Source of the DNA: Oreohelix idahoensis
Taxonomy: Eukaryota; Mollusca; Gastropoda; Stylommatophora; Oreohelicidae
Assembly (NCBI GenBank): GCA_024509875.1
Contig: JAMPIV010004921.1
Location: 34,761 to 98,760 of the forward strand
Direction: 5' to 3'
Length of the DNA stretch: 64,000 nt
Part shown: positions 22,136 to 34,696 of the stretch, one piece after another
Position numbering within the stretch: the first letter of the stretch is position 1
How the letters are laid out: each line of letters opens with the position of its first letter
Notes under the pieces: generated by a model
The model's database searches: none
Told to the model about the DNA's origin: nothing
What the model saw: only the letters and a program-made list of their open reading frames with translations
Position numbers and translations under genes: made by a program

Positions 22136-23060
22136 TACATGTATGACAGCAATTATACTTTCTAATTATGCCACTCAGACTTAGTCATCTCTGCAGTGTG
22201 GTGCGTATTCAGTGATTGAGAACAGCGTAAAGAATTTCACACAGGATATATCCTGTTCTGACCAATTAAGTCCGAAAGACGCCTACGTCGACAAAAGCAA
22301 AACAATTTGTGTGGATCACAAGAAAATCTAGAAGGCGATAGACGTAAAGAAACTTTGGAAATCTTTACAAGTCTACAAGTACAAAACATCGCTAACAGTG
22401 GACCTCCATATACAATGAGTAAGCAACGAGGTCAAAACGTCCGATGGACTCAAAACCTGTTTGAAGTAACTAGAGGCATGTATGTCGCTGCTGAGGTTTC
22501 ACTATCCCATAGTTTCCGCTAATTAGAAAGACACAAAAGAATGATAGAACAAGGAGGACGTTGTACAGCACGTTGATAGGCACGCATGAGATTCGAACCA
22601 GGGACCATCTGAACTGCGCCATCGCTTCCCTTAGAAAACGAAAACGTGACAGGACGAACAACCAGCTAAACGCCCCAAAATAAGAGCATCACCAAGGTTA
22701 CTCACTTTCACGACACTACACTCAGCTATGGAACACAGGACACAGAGCGATACATACTTTTACATACTAAATCAGCCCCATAACTTAACTATTCACAAGT
22801 ATTCTAAATAACACATGACAGAGACCGTAATACTGTGTCTAGTAGATGGTAAATATTAATAACGCGTAAGTCACCCGCCAAAACATGGCAGGAAATAACT
22901 ATGCTGTGCTCTTTCTGCTGCATGCCCTGATGACGTCACTAAATTCCACTGTGATCATTTCATTCAATTCCCTTTTGCTTCAGAATAACGGAAATAGTGT
23001 AGCATGAAAACAAAGAAGTTTACTTTATGAGGAGCAATGACGCTTCACTCGCTATACATA
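22136..23060. other. Mostly unrecognised; possible tRNA-like scrap
   Basis: At 22556-22640 the minus strand has GATGGCGCAGTTCAG and GGTCCCTGGTTCGAATCT, resembling pol III A and B boxes set too close for an intact tRNA. It may be a damaged tRNA-derived SINE. Nothing else recognised. Confidence 0.3.
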
Positions 23061-23065
23061 TATAC

Positions 23066-24118
23066 AAGGTAGCTTCAAAAAGTTCCCGGAATTTGTGTAT
23101 TGTATAGAAATAAGTAACAATACAATTATTTCCACTACATTTCCTTCAAAATAGTTCCCTTCGGCAACTACACACTTTTGCCAACGTCCATACAGCTGTT
23201 GGAAACATTCCTGGAACCCATTCTTTGACACCTCTCTCAGCTGCTTTGTCGCATTGGTGATAACGTCCTCGGCATCCTTGAATCTCTGCCCTTTCAGTGC
23301 CGATTTTAGGCGAGGGAACAAGAAAAATTCAGGCGGTGCCAGGTCTGGAGAATATGGAGGATGTTCCAGGGCAGTCACATTGTGCGTTGCGAGGTACTGC
23401 TTCACCAGTAGGGATCGATGTGCTGGCGCATAGTCATGCAGCAGAACCCAACTGTTTGTTCTCCATTTTTCTGGGCGTTTCCTTCTGATTGCATCTCTTA
23501 GACGACGGAGGATATCAACGTATATTTCCTTGTTAACCGTTCGGCCTTCAGGAATGAATTCATGGTAGACAATACCCTGGGAATAAATAAAAAAAACTTC
23601 CAACATAACTTTTCCTTTGCTCTTGTCCAAACAAAATTTCTGTATCCGGGGAGATGAGTGTGATTTCCATTTAGAGGACTGACGTTTTGTCTGAGGATCC
23701 TACAAAAAGCACCACGTCTCGTCTCCTGTGATTATGTTGTTGGGAACATTGCTATCTTGATCAGCCACAGTGATTATGTCTCCTGCCAGTGTCAATCTCG
23801 TTTTTTTCTGTTCAAGGGATAACATTTTGGGAACCTTGTGTTTACAAACACGATGCATGTGCAGTTCATTATGGAGAATACTGTGGCAACTTCCAACTGA
23901 TATTCCAACTTCTGAGGCTATTTTCTCTACACTAAGTCTTCTTTCAACACGAACAACGTTCCGAACACACCCAATGTTTTCATTGTTTTTTCGAGGTAGG
24001 CGGTCGTCCGCTACATGGATCATCACTGACACTAACACGACCTTCACGGAAACGCTTGTGCCACTCAAAAACTTGCGATTTCGTCATTGCGGTATCACCA
24101 TATGCAGTTCTAGAATAA
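23066..24118 (-). pseudogene. Second mariner transposon, 5'-truncated, transposase with E in the third catalytic position
   Basis: The minus strand encodes the linker and HTH (RRLSVEKIASEVGISVGSCH, SILHNELHMHRVC), TGDETWCF with the first Asp, WVLLHDYAPAHRS with the second, and YSPDLAPPEFFLFPRLK. There the usual final Asp (typically PxDFF) is Glu (codon 23328-23330). Spacing to that residue is 34. The 3' inverted repeat candidate is GGTAGCTTCAAAAAGTTCCC at 23070. No partner is found at the upstream end, where the coding part stops near 24118 inside the N-terminus, against a dispersed repeat. A frameshift lies between 23630 and 23700. Confidence 0.85.
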
Positions 24119-24256
24119 AGTAAACTGTATTAAAATATCTAGTGGGTTTTCATGTGGAACGCGGGAAAACTACCTTTAATCATGGGGATATCGCGCTTTT
24201 AAATTCCAGCTGGAGAGAGCTATTGTCCTTAACTTAAAGATGCCCCCCCCCCCCCA
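24117..24256 (+). repeat. Dispersed repeat (copy 1) ending in poly-C
   Basis: AAGTAAACTGTATTAA, ATCTAGTGGGTTTTCATGTG, AACGCGGGAAAACTACCTTT and GGGGATATCGCGCTTTTAAA recur at 62413-62557 with few changes. Both copies run into poly-C after AACTTAAAGATG. No coding potential. Class unknown. Confidence 0.6.
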
Positions 24257-24900
24257 TTTCCGTCAGCCAGAGATCTATAAATTATCCCCGTGATCTACCG
24301 GTTGATCGTATCCTACCTGTTGCCGACTCCTGCTGTATTTGAACAACTATTTTCATGTGGCCAGAGTCTATTACACATGAACATGAGTGCACGAACATGC
24401 CAATTATCGCAGTCTAACAGGCAAGACGTACAATAGGCAGATCTTTGTTTTGCTGTCGTTTGGATACTTGACCAGTTTATTGCTACCAATTTGAAGCTTC
24501 TTGCAAAGTACTTGTATTTTAGATCATACAACAGAAGAAACTGATGATAGTAACAGAATCCTAGGCCAATTTAAGATCCTTTCTCTTTACAAACTTTGCA
24601 CAGGACAATTACAGAATTCAAATATTTCAGAAGTATGTTCGAAGAATCCGTGTCCCTCTTCAGGGTCTAAAGACAGAATACGCCCACATTCCCCTCACCT
24701 TTTATCTAAGAGGTGATGAAGGTTAAGGATGTCTTTGGCGATCAGTGTCATCTTTAAAACCAAACGGCTACATAAACTAGAACTGCCGGAACACATGAAG
24801 AGCTGTGCTGCAGGCGTCCTACATTACGACAAACAGCAATGTTTGACATATGCTCCCCACGGTGTGCAACAAGAACATTCATTGATTCACATCCAAAGAT
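24257..24900. other. No feature recognised
   Basis: No coding motif or repeat match was seen here. Confidence 0.4.
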
Positions 24901-25010
24901 CATCTTCATCATCATCATCATCATTAAAGAATTATACGTGCTCTTACAGTGGAGGTTTTCGTACCATTTTAAAAATTATGTTGAGGTTGCCAGCCTCATG
25001 GAAAACCTCA
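24900..25010 (-). repeat. Dispersed repeat copy with (ATG)n tail
   Basis: The minus strand reads CATGAGGCTGGCAACCTCA, then AAACCTCCACTGTAAGAGCA, TTCTTTAATGATGATGATG. It shows the family's 3' simple-repeat tail. Confidence 0.45.
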
Positions 25011-26165
25011 AATTAGATGGCTATTACGACATGCATACAACGGTGTTTTATATTTAAAAATTATGGAAGAATCAAAGAGAAGACGAATGGCAGAATACAA
25101 AATCCAAATACTATGTTACAGATCCAAAGTATTTGATTACGAACTAACACGTCTACTCGCTGAATTTACAAATCTCTGTGAACAAAATGGCTGATCCCTG
25201 TATTGCAGATTTGTAGTAACATGGATGAACATAATATAAATGAACAAGAAATACATGTGATGCGAAAATAGAGAAGAATGGAAACAGATCAATTTGTGGG
25301 GAAAAGCCTGATGGGCTAAAAGCGCTGCCGAAGAAAGAACGAACGAACTAAGGAATGAAAATCTTTCTCTATAAAGGATAAATAAAATAGGCAATCTGGC
25401 CTCTTTAAATGTCTACCCTTACCGGAAGTAAACATGTTATCTACATCAACTATTTACTATCAATCTCACACATGGTCACTATCTCAAATCAAACGCAAAG
25501 ATTATCTCGACACATGAGATGAGGTTCTTTCAAAAATAAAAAAATAAAATAAAATAAAAAAAGAACTGCTTATTTCACAAAAAGTTGTAGGGTGAATGGT
25601 TGCTTCCGGGAGCTGATGGTAACAAAACCATACGTCAGCAAGAAAAGACAGAAACAGGAACGGTTTGGTCACCTATTTGATCAACTGTAGCCCAATCAGT
25701 TGTCCATATATTACAGAGTCATAACACACCTATATTTCTACAATAGATTAGCACATCTTTACTTACTTTATATGTACACACTATCGTGCTTTGTTGTCAT
25801 CTTCTTCTGTTCGTTTTTTAAGATGATAGAGGAGGACTGAGTAGTTAATATAAGGGCCGTTAGTTTACTAACTAAACCGCCACAAAAAATTAAATAAAGA
25901 AATGTTACTCTTATGTAAGCCTATACAGTTATTTAATTAGGCATTATACTGCATGTTACTATTCTCAGAAAGTCCCCATTGTTTTGAGCTGATGACCTTA
26001 CCATACTAGGTAATCAAGCATGACGAGTTTCTAGATTGTGTACTTACCCTCCGTTGAATACCAGAGCCTATGTCCGGATCGTCGATCATCACAAGGCTTC
26101 GGCAGCAGAAGTTATGGCTTCAGGGCAAGAAGTACGTCCGGAATAGAGTGTTATGGGGGCGCTTA
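25011..26165. other. No feature recognised
   Basis: AT-rich. A short AAAAT-type run near 25540. No coding motifs. Confidence 0.4.
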
Positions 26166-26169
26166 AAAT

Positions 26170-26290
26170 AGTGCTACCTAGGAATATGTATAATTCTACA
26201 TCTTGAAGTGGTCTTCCGTCTAGTGTGGTCTTATCGTCGTTTCTTGCATTACATGTAGGTTGCACTTGAAATAACTTTATAATTATCAAT
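26170..26290 (-). pseudogene. Short LINE RT scrap
   Basis: The minus strand gives NARNDDKTTLDGRPLQDVEL then YIFLGSTI. This matches the DVExYTYLGS block seen in the RTE-like copy at 10.2 kb (NARNDNKKFEFEETPLKDVE). About 35 codons only. Confidence 0.55.
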
Positions 26291-26431
26291 AATAATGTTA
26301 GTTATGGTGTATTTCATTCACACATACAATTGCATATTACGCAAAAAGGTAAGGGACTTATGGCTCACCCTGAATAATATCGATGAAAAGTAAAATGTGT
26401 GACGTAAGACATAATACAGATTCCAGTATTG

Positions 26432-26617
26432 CTCTAAAGTAGACGTTTGCCTTAATGAGATATGGGGTTGTCCACAAATGACATCCCACAATTCTCTAAA
26501 GTAGACGTTTGCCTTAATGAGATATGGGGTTGTCCACAAATGACATCCCACAATTCTCTAAAGTAGACGTTTGCCTTAATGAGATATGGGGTTGTCCACA
26601 AATGACATCCCACAATT
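26432..26617. repeat. 62-bp tandem repeat, three units
   Basis: Three essentially identical 62-bp units (26432-26493, 26494-26555, 26556-26617) starting CTCTAAAGTAGACGTTTGCC and ending CATCCCACAATT. Confidence 0.95.
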
Positions 26618-26983
26618 GTTGCCATTTATATCCTCTCCCTTCCCTTCCCTTTTTTGTAGTAATACAGAAAATAAATAATGTAATCGAATGTAAATTAGTT
26701 AACTAGTGCAGACAATATAACAAACTTTCAAGTAAAATAATGTTTAATTAATCAGGCTTTTAGAAAATATATTTTCTGGTTAAATGTTCCTAAATTTATT
26801 TAAAATATTGCTAATTTTGGCTTAATTTAATTTCAGAAATAAGTTAAATATAAAGTAAAAACATCAGTAATCAATTCTTACTTACGATAAAGTTTTATTA
26901 AATAATGCTAAACTTGAAGGCAAATCCACAAAAATTCAAGGGTTTAAAAAGTGAAGTTGTTATCAATGAATTATTTTTCTTCG
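26618..26983. other. AT-rich spacer
   Basis: No feature recognised. Confidence 0.5.
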
Positions 26984-26997
26984 TTACCACTATCCCA

Positions 26998-27274
26998 ATG
27001 GAGCCGCGGTAGCATAGTGGTTAGTGCACTGGCTTCCTAGCGCAGTGGTCTATGGTTCGATCCCCAGATGAGGCGGAAAAATTTTTAGGCCACAAACGGC
27101 TCCTGGGTCGACCCAGCCCCAAATGGGTACCAGAGCTACTCTGGGAAGGTTAAGGCGGCCGGCGTGATGCCGACCACATCACCCCTCGTGTGCCGACGGT
27201 CAAGATAATATGGGCCTAACACCATATTCCCAATATGCCTAAATGGGCGTGTAACGGGTTCCTTTACCTTTACC
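26998..27274 (+). mobile_element. Complete tRNA-derived SINE with 14-bp TSD
   Basis: TTACCACTATCCCA occurs at 26984-26997 and 27275-27288, bracketing a 277-bp element. The head is tRNA-like: A box TAGCATAGTGG (27010-27020), B box GGTTCGATCCC (27054-27064). A body with GGGTACCAGAGC and GGTTAAGGCGGCC follows, then a CTTTACC-type tail. The two boxes form an internal RNA polymerase III promoter. It has no ORF, so its mobilisation would depend on a partner LINE. Confidence 0.92.
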
Positions 27275-27288
27275 TTACCACTATCCCA

Positions 27289-27842
27289 CGACAAATTAAG
27301 AATCTCCTCCATTGAACGAACTAGAAATCCATTATCTTTGAAATCAACATCGGTTATTGAAAAGGTTTGTGTTTTATATTTAAACAGAAAAAGAAATATA
27401 TAATTAAAAACAACTTAAACTAGTTAAAGTTATAATATCCAATATTTTAGCTGAGATTATATTAGTAATAGTAATAAGAGCTGCCAGATTAATACAATCA
27501 CCTGGGAGCAACTGGCACAGAATCGCCCAGCCTGGAGAGGCGCTATCAAAACGGGTGTCGCAGTCAGCGAGGTCAACCGTGTGAGGGTAGCCCATAAAAA
27601 AACGTGCAGCTCGAAAGTCAAGCGTGAATGTGCAGCCTGTATTGTCTTCGAGCCTTGTATGTCGGTCATGCAACATAACATTTCTTGCCCGCATTGGCTT
27701 GATCAGCCATATGCGCACCCACGTAACCTCTTAGAACGAACTGTATTACGAGAGATGTCGATGGTCCTCATCGAATATGAAGGACAAATCATCATATTAG
27801 TAATATATGTCATCCACGAAGGAGTTGTTAACTATTGAGAAT
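27289..27842. other. No feature recognised
   Basis: Short frames around 27404-27838 on both strands show no familiar motif. Confidence 0.4.
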
Positions 27843-28280
27843 GTAGTTGTTGTTGTTGTTGTTGTTGTTGTTTAACTAGGGCTGCTGAGCTTCTCGCTCT
27901 TTAGCAGCCAATACCAAGTTGAAGACTCCTTGGTATTATCTACACTGTAGATCTAGGCTTGTCCTGTGGCTTTTCTGTCATTCCAAAACGTGTTGAGTTG
28001 AAGTCATGAGCTCCAGTTTGGATTGCATTTAAAGGATCTGGTCCCAAACTAGGAGTAAGAAGAATGTGGCATACTGTGCATTCCCCGCCATCCAAGGGGG
28101 CTCTCCAACAATGCAGAGCTAAAATACTGTACTCTGGTTCTGGGCTCTCCCAAGGAATTGTTACGTCCTGCACAGAGCCACATCTCAGCTTCCCCTGCCT
28201 ATCACTGAGTCCACAGCGAGATCCTCCTACATGCAGTCAACCAAGTTAAAGCCAAAGAATTACGACTGGGGCTCAAGTGA
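27843..28280 (-). pseudogene. Possible LINE 3' end with (AAC)n tail
   Basis: The minus strand ends GCTGCTAAAGAGCGAGAAGC, TCAGCAGCCCTAGTTAAAC, followed by about nine AAC units (plus-strand GTT run 27848-27871). The AAKERKALSSP-like reading near a simple-repeat tail is common at LINE 3' ends. The 77-codon frame upstream (27940-28173) has no motif I know. Confidence 0.4.
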
Positions 28281-28560
28281 CTTCTCTGTGCTTAGTGTGC
28301 AATGCTGGGTTCTCAACAAGTTTCACCACAGGGGGAATCCCTGGAAGTGTGTGGATGATTTCAAGAGTCAATGAGGATGTAATTAGCCTCACAGACAGAG
28401 GTTCACTTCCACGTACGTATATTGTAGCATTGTGCATAGCTGGTGGTCATATAAGGATGATTCCAGATCCAGATATGCCTCTATGCATCACTACTGGGGA
28501 TAAAATTAAGGCTACATAATCTACGAGTACTTTGTTCCGACATCATTTATGAAAGAAGCG
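28281..28560. other. No feature recognised
   Basis: Open on both strands for short stretches, with no known motif. Confidence 0.35.
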
Positions 28561-28755
28561 ATTCTCACTCGTATTGTTTGTGTGACGTCACATTTTGTTA
28601 AAGCCCCCTCCCTCTACTATAGTCACACGTCGTCACAAAATTTTGACCCCCCCCCCCCCCCCCACTCCCCCCTTTTCACTGCGTGACATCATATGTGGAC
28701 GACGCCTGTGGTCGTAACTGTCCAAAAAACGCCCCCCGGGGGGGGGCCCCCCCCC

Positions 28756-28787
<32 letters not shown>

Positions 28788-28915
28788 ACCCCCCACTCCC
28801 CCTTTTCACTGCGTGACATATTGTGGCGTCGCTGTGGTCCGTAATCTGTCAAAACGCCCCCCCCCGGGGGGAAGCCCCCCCCCTCCCCCCCCCCCCCCCC
28901 TCCAAATACAAATTA
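28560..28915. repeat. Poly-C tracts with a duplicated ~150-bp unit
   Basis: Long C runs at 28648-28665, 28750-28795 and 28874-28908 flank two copies of CCCCTTTTCACTGCGTGACA, followed by TGTGG and GTCCAAAAAACGCCCC-like sequence. A GTGACGTCACA palindrome lies upstream. Proline-rich frames here are artefacts of poly-C. Confidence 0.75.
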
Positions 28916-30334
28916 AAAAAATAGCGCACAAAGTTATTCACATGGCCAATGATAAAACGAAATTACTGGCTGGACGAGTAGGCATATTCGGCACATTCTG
29001 TAAGCAAGTACCTGAACAAATTCTTATCCGGAACGACACCGGACGATGTCGAATACTCACTGTAATCGAGTGTCCAGTCCGGAACAGGATAAATAACGCA
29101 GGCGTAGATCTCCATGCTAGATCGAGTAGCCTTAGACTTCAATCAAGCAAATTGGCCACTGCCCTTACCACTGACTTAGTTTTAATCCCGGGGTATTGGA
29201 ATCCAATACATAATCAAAGAAAATTCCGAGTGGCAATCAGCTGATGGATGACGGGCATCTCATCGACCCGCTCTACTATTGACCAAGAGCACGAATCAGG
29301 AATCCCCTTCTGCTGCTGCCCATAACCCTAACTATTTTAAACACCGAGTTTTGATTCTCAACGACGCAATATTTTTCGACTAAGAATCAACGTATTCTCC
29401 GTAGAGCATACACAAGCAGACAACAAAGGTCCTGTGCGTGGTCAAAGATATATGCTATGTTCTATGGCCGTGATTTTCAAGGTTTTTCTCAGGCGCACCA
29501 TTAGGTTTAAATAGAAACATTTCAAGCAGATTCTACTTTTCTTGCGTCAACATTTTAAATAGTAATTACTATCGTAATTAGAATTGCCCTTGGACCATAG
29601 ACCTTCAACAAACGTATGTCAAGTCCTCCTGTCATGTACCATCAACTGACATGCTAAAATCCAAAATAAATCAGGTATTAAACCAACCAAGCTTATTTTA
29701 GTTCACAATCATTATCATACATTTTAAAAAATGAAACAGCCAAATTTAACAAATATAGCTCTACTGACATTTCAGTTATCTTGGTTTATAGAACCCTAAA
29801 ACATTACTAAAATTTGCTACTTTTTGACTATTTTTTGCTTCTCAACCTTCGAGTTTTGGGAATATACTTCAATTTTTAAAATCACTGTGCTTGTATGAAT
29901 AAGTAGATACGACTATCATCTTATCATTCTGAGTTTTTCATTTTGGGAGTTTTAACCTGCCCTTGAGGTTTTCTGTGTCTTCCTCATTATTTTCATTCAT
30001 GTCTTCATGGGTCACGAAATGCGTTCATTATTTTTTTTTTAGTCTTCACTCCTCTCCGGCATTATTACTTTGCCAGTCATTATACCCTCTAATTCTTGCA
30101 GTTTTCGTTGTTTTCGCTTTCATAATTCAAGGTTTTCTTATCACATCCTTTCACGCCTCTCTAGTTATTTTCTCCAAGGAACGAACTTTCCACATTGGCT
30201 TTTCGCTTATCGCTAGCTCCAGACGGAGTTAGAGTACACTGAGCAACATTCCTACTGTTAACCCAGACTTTTTGTCTCGGGAAGATAAACGAAACCATGT
30301 TATTGCATGATAAGTTGCTAGTTTGCAAACATGA
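28916..30334. other. No feature recognised
   Basis: Low-complexity to AT-rich DNA with short unplaced frames. Nothing matched by eye to a known family. Confidence 0.4.
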
Positions 30335-30534
30335 CGTGCCCAAATACACGGTCGATGACAATCTTGGTAAAGATTAAAACACGACAGTGATTTAAAACTT
30401 CCAGAAGATGAACTTTGTTGTGATAAATAAGTACAATAATGTAACGTCTTGGAGGAGATTATAATGTTAGATATGTGAAATAGTGAGTTTGTAAACATGA
30501 CAGATGAAACGGAAGAAGCAAAACCTTATATGGT
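30335..30534 (+). repeat. Tandemly duplicated host segment, unit 1 (left part)
   Basis: Begins CGTGCCCAAATACACGGTCG and runs to ...CTTATATGGT, where A2 is inserted. The rest of unit 1 resumes at 61281-61416. Unit 2, uninterrupted, follows at 61417. The two units are about 90% identical by eye. Confidence 0.85.
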
Positions 30535-31830
30535 TGTCGTGAAACGAGTGTATGTAACCCCACTACTTTGTTAAATCATTATGTCGGGATACAAATTTGC
30601 CCCAGCCAATCAACGCACAGTTGCTGAGCCGGAATAAATTACAAAAAGTTACGCCAGAAAAAAAAAAAACTTAAGCCCTGTTTTTTTCGGATGTGGGTCG
30701 CGGCCATCTTGTTCACGCAAGATGGCGGAAGACAACTGAATAAAATTAGGCTGTACGAGGCATGAGACGAAACTGCAGACCACCAATCAGCTTCCCCACC
30801 GCCAGCCCCGCCCCCCCCCCCCCCCCCCCCCCGCCCCCCCCACCCCCCCCCTCCCCACACCCCCCCACCCCCCCCCCAGGAACCAACCAAAAGCTTTGCT
30901 TAAGCATTCATCTACCTATATAATCGGGCGAGATTTTATGCAAAAGCACGCAACCCGGCACGAAGCCAGAGAGACGACCGACTGAATAAGAGGAGCTGTC
31001 AACTTTGATTTATAGCTTACCTGGAGTGCATTGACCTGCAGCCTGCTTCACTAAGTCGAGTCAAAACCTGGCCGGTTTAAAAAATCTTAGAGGGTTTTAT
31101 TCGTGTCATCAAACCTGAGGACGTATGTCGAGTCAATCCAGCTGCCTGAAACTTCGCAGGAGCACAGAGATTGTACCTGAGCTACATCTTTAGTCCCCCT
31201 CAGTCTTGGGTGGGCTAAAGGAACGATCCACAGCAAGTGGTGTGTCAATCAAACTAAGGAGAACAGAACGTTTTGAGAGATGAGTACACATTAGTACCAT
31301 TTCCGTCGGCAATTGTGAGCATTTAAGTCAATGAAGAAAACGTGAATTATCGTAGCAAGAGACAATAATAAGATCATAGTGGATAAATTATACGTAAATA
31401 ACAGCATAGCTGATACATGTTATATACTTAATTAACAGCACAGCTGATACATGTACTATAATTGAATAACAGCACAGCTGATATAATTTTTGTTCCTATA
31501 ATTGGAAAACTTGTTGTAATATATTTATATATCTATATAAATATTTGTAAATCATATGTAAACTTACAAATCCATTACATTCCATTTTTTTCAACATTCA
31601 CCCTTCAGCACAAGAGTAGATAGTGTATATACTAAATAAATAATAAGGAAATTGTATTTGAACGACTTGTCAATTTTATCATTGTTAAGTAAAATCTGTT
31701 TCCTTGTTTTGTTAATATCACAGTTAGTTACACAGCGGAGGTGGCAAGTTATGTCGGTCTCCTCTCTACTAATTTTTCGAGATCAGAACATTCACAGCCG
31801 TAACTAATTTGTGATACCAGTAGTCCTCTC
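30535..31830 (+). repeat. A2 5' LTR, part 1 (interrupted by B)
   Basis: Matches the A2 3' LTR from 50873. It includes a palindromic YY1-like pair (30703-30726), a TATA box near 30917 and a C-rich expansion (30808-30878) absent from the 3' copy, where GCTTGCCTCGCCAGGAACC is uninterrupted. It ends with CTCTC, the left TSD of B. Confidence 0.92.
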
Positions 31831-34287
31831 TGTGGTGAAGTGGGATGTTATAAATATTTATAGGGGACTTAGTGTACTGACTGAGATCAGCTGTGAAGGT
31901 ATATATATCTAATAAGAGTAGTGTATTATATATAACCTTACTTGCTGCCACATATGTTTATATCTCAGTCAGAATTATTCTGGAATAGTGTGATGACTAC
32001 GTTATGTGTCTAGGGTATGTGTATGATGAAGTGTAAGTCATAACAACAACAGACAGATAAACAATTTAATTTATTCCACCACACTTGACAACACTGTGAC
32101 ACTCACATACATAAAACACTCTATGAGGATATCTTAAAGGAGTCACTGATAACTTTTCAAATAACAATATGTATTCAGTGCTGTCATGAATGAATATGTG
32201 TCCTGATTCAAATACAAATGGAACCAGGAATCACAATCAATTTTAATTACAAGTTATATGTACAGAATTTCTCAATATGAATCTTGTAGTGACATGTATT
32301 TTTAATAGTATCCTATGTGTGTCAGTGGTGTAGTGGTAATATGAGGTAATACTGGTTTTGTTTTGTTCAAGCTCTGTTGGTATTTGTCATCATGACTTCA
32401 ATAGTTTGTCTTTATTGGAACTAGTATTGGAGATGTTCTCAGTTCCTGATATTAAAACAATTAAATTCCCCTCTTGATTATATTTTACACTGTCATTTTA
32501 AGATGGGGGTACATAATGTTGAGCTCAGCTGGCCACATCAGCTTATCTTGCGTGATGGCGGCAGGAAAAGACTCCTCTGCTCGATTTCTCCCCTGGGCTC
32601 TGGAGACACCTCACTGATAGCTAAATGGACCAAGGAGTATGCTGTCCGACTCTGGATTCAGCAAAGCTCTGACCAGGTGCTGCTCAATAACGTTAAGACC
32701 ACAGTCCCTGAAAACAAGAAGGATGTACCTTCTACTTCATAACTAATTGATACTCTAGTTCTACACTGAGCACAATACATCACAAACATTGAGTTCAGAG
32801 CGTTAGGCCAACTGTCAGCTTCATCTGAAATACTTTATACCAGTATTTCCCTCCCTAATGGTTACTACGCCTCTGCAATTCCAGCATTATTTCTGTCTAA
32901 TCAATAATCTAGGTGTCAGTTTACTGTTTGGCCATTCCATGCCGTTTTACTTTCCTCCGACACCTTCTGTTCAGGCTGGAGCATTATAGGCTTTACATCA
33001 TGTTCGCTACTGAACTACACATATATACAGGCATAAATTAACAATTTACATTCAATTTTCATTAAAAGATATTGAATATTTCAAGCTTACCACAATTCAT
33101 GGAAATACACAGATACGTTGACTAGCAATGAATTCTGGCACAAATACTGGCACAAATTCCCATCTGCTTATGTTCCAGGCTTTTATTTAGCAAAAATATG
33201 AGCTGGCTTCAACGCACTGTTGCTTCATCAAGCTTATTTGAACTAGTGGTCTCGAACTAACGCTCTGAATTGTGTATATTCGCAGCTCTAACCAATGAAA
33301 CCACGTCTCCACATCTTTTCAAAAAAATACCCCTTCTATTCGTTTCCCATAACAACGCAAGATAGTATTTATAGCCCGACCAATCGTGTTTAGTCTTATA
33401 TTTGTTGCGCTCCAATCAATTAGGAGTTAACATGGTAGGCTATTTCCGTAACGTAAGGTTTTTTTCAAACACGTTATAAAAAAAATTTTATGAGCAGAAA
33501 TGATTTCATGCTGTCAGGCATCCCCACTATTTTATTTTGGTTATAATTTATTAATTCCTAGACTATTTGCGTAACGTTTTACATATTCTTTGTCAGCAAG
33601 CCCTAAGGAACCCAAATATACAAATTTAAAAGAGCTAAGTGGCTGCGTTCAAAATATGCAATTTCTTCTACCTCCTGTTTCGAAGATGTGCTGTCTGGGT
33701 ACTGTAATGTTTTCAAACGTAAACCCATCTAATGTTATCTTTTCTAATAAGCGTTTTTCAGGATTTTAAAACCTAACTCTGGGAAGGTTAGTGTTTTTAT
33801 CACTGTCCGTCTGAAAAAAAGTTAGTGCATGTGGCCTTACACGCGTGATAGTAGTAATTGTATATCGCGTTACGCGTGTTGGGGGTGGCATTAATAGCGA
33901 GACACGTGTTTCGTGTTGCATGCGTTCCTGATTTTCAGCCCTCCCTTCTTTCTATTTGAGTCCATCTGTTCGTTCGTTTTTGTAACGTAGTATAATTAAT
34001 GTTAGGATTAATTTAGGTCATTACGCAGTGTGCCTCTCAATGTTTTTCTTAGAAATGCAATACCCGTTTTAATGTGTTGTGGAAACGCTTGTATTTATGC
34101 AGTGGCTTATATTTAACGTGGAAACGTTACAATTTGCAGACGAAGCATAAAACAAAGGGGGATTTCGAGTACATTCTTTGTGACAGCACTGTTATTTTAC
34201 CATTGCTCTTTTCTTTATTAGAATTTATTTGTTAGGCTTTATATTTACCTGATAATTTATATATGTGGATTAGAATATTTCACGACA
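31831..34287 (-). repeat. B LTR, 3' copy (leftmost)
   Basis: In element orientation it starts TGTCGTGAAATATTC and ends CACTTCACCACA. A TATA box (TATAAATA) lies on the minus strand at 33366-33373. An antisense 79-codon frame is at 32503-32742. Next to it, at 34288, is the polypurine tract (minus-strand AAGAGGGGAGG). Confidence 0.92.
32503..32742 (+). CDS. 79-aa antisense ORF in B LTR (copy 1), unknown
   Basis: MGVHNVELSWPHQLILRDGG... ends KKDVPSTS. It is antisense to the element and present in all three LTRs. No motif is recognised, and there is no independent evidence of translation. Identity among the LTRs explains its conservation. It overlaps GATGGCGGC on the plus strand. Confidence 0.3.
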   Translation: MGVHNVELSWPHQLILRDGGRKRLLCSISPLGSGDTSLIAKWTKEYAVRLWIQQSSDQVLLNNVKTTVPENKKDVPSTS

Positions 34288-34696
34288 CCTCCCCTCTTAA
34301 AACAGACATCCCATGTCAGTCCTTTATTCTATATACACATAGATAAATGTAAGTCAACTTGACTTTACTCTGCTGTGGTGCTATCATGGTTTTATGTAGT
34401 TGGGTCCATTCAGAGTAGGCACTACTCATGAAATCTGCCTCAGACTTCTACAACCAATAATATATTTCGGTTATGTTACTGAACAGCCGCAAGTGTGAGT
34501 GCTTGTCTTAATGCTGCTTCGCAACCCGTATTCACCATTTCTCTTCTCTGAGTCTGCGCAATGACATGTCCAGAGAACATTATATTTCCCTCAAAATGTA
34601 CGTTATGAGGAGATAACATATACCTGGTGATAGCAGAGTTTTCGTAGTGGATCCCATAATCTTCTTATTATCCTGTATGAAACATTCGGAATATCC

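Noticed and set aside
27010..27064. tRNA gene at the SINE head
   Set aside because: It is followed by a SINE body and tail and flanked by a 14-bp TSD, so it is the pol III promoter of a SINE rather than a tRNA gene.
28693..30890. Long Pro-rich and Gly-rich frames
   Set aside because: Translations of poly-C tracts, not genes.
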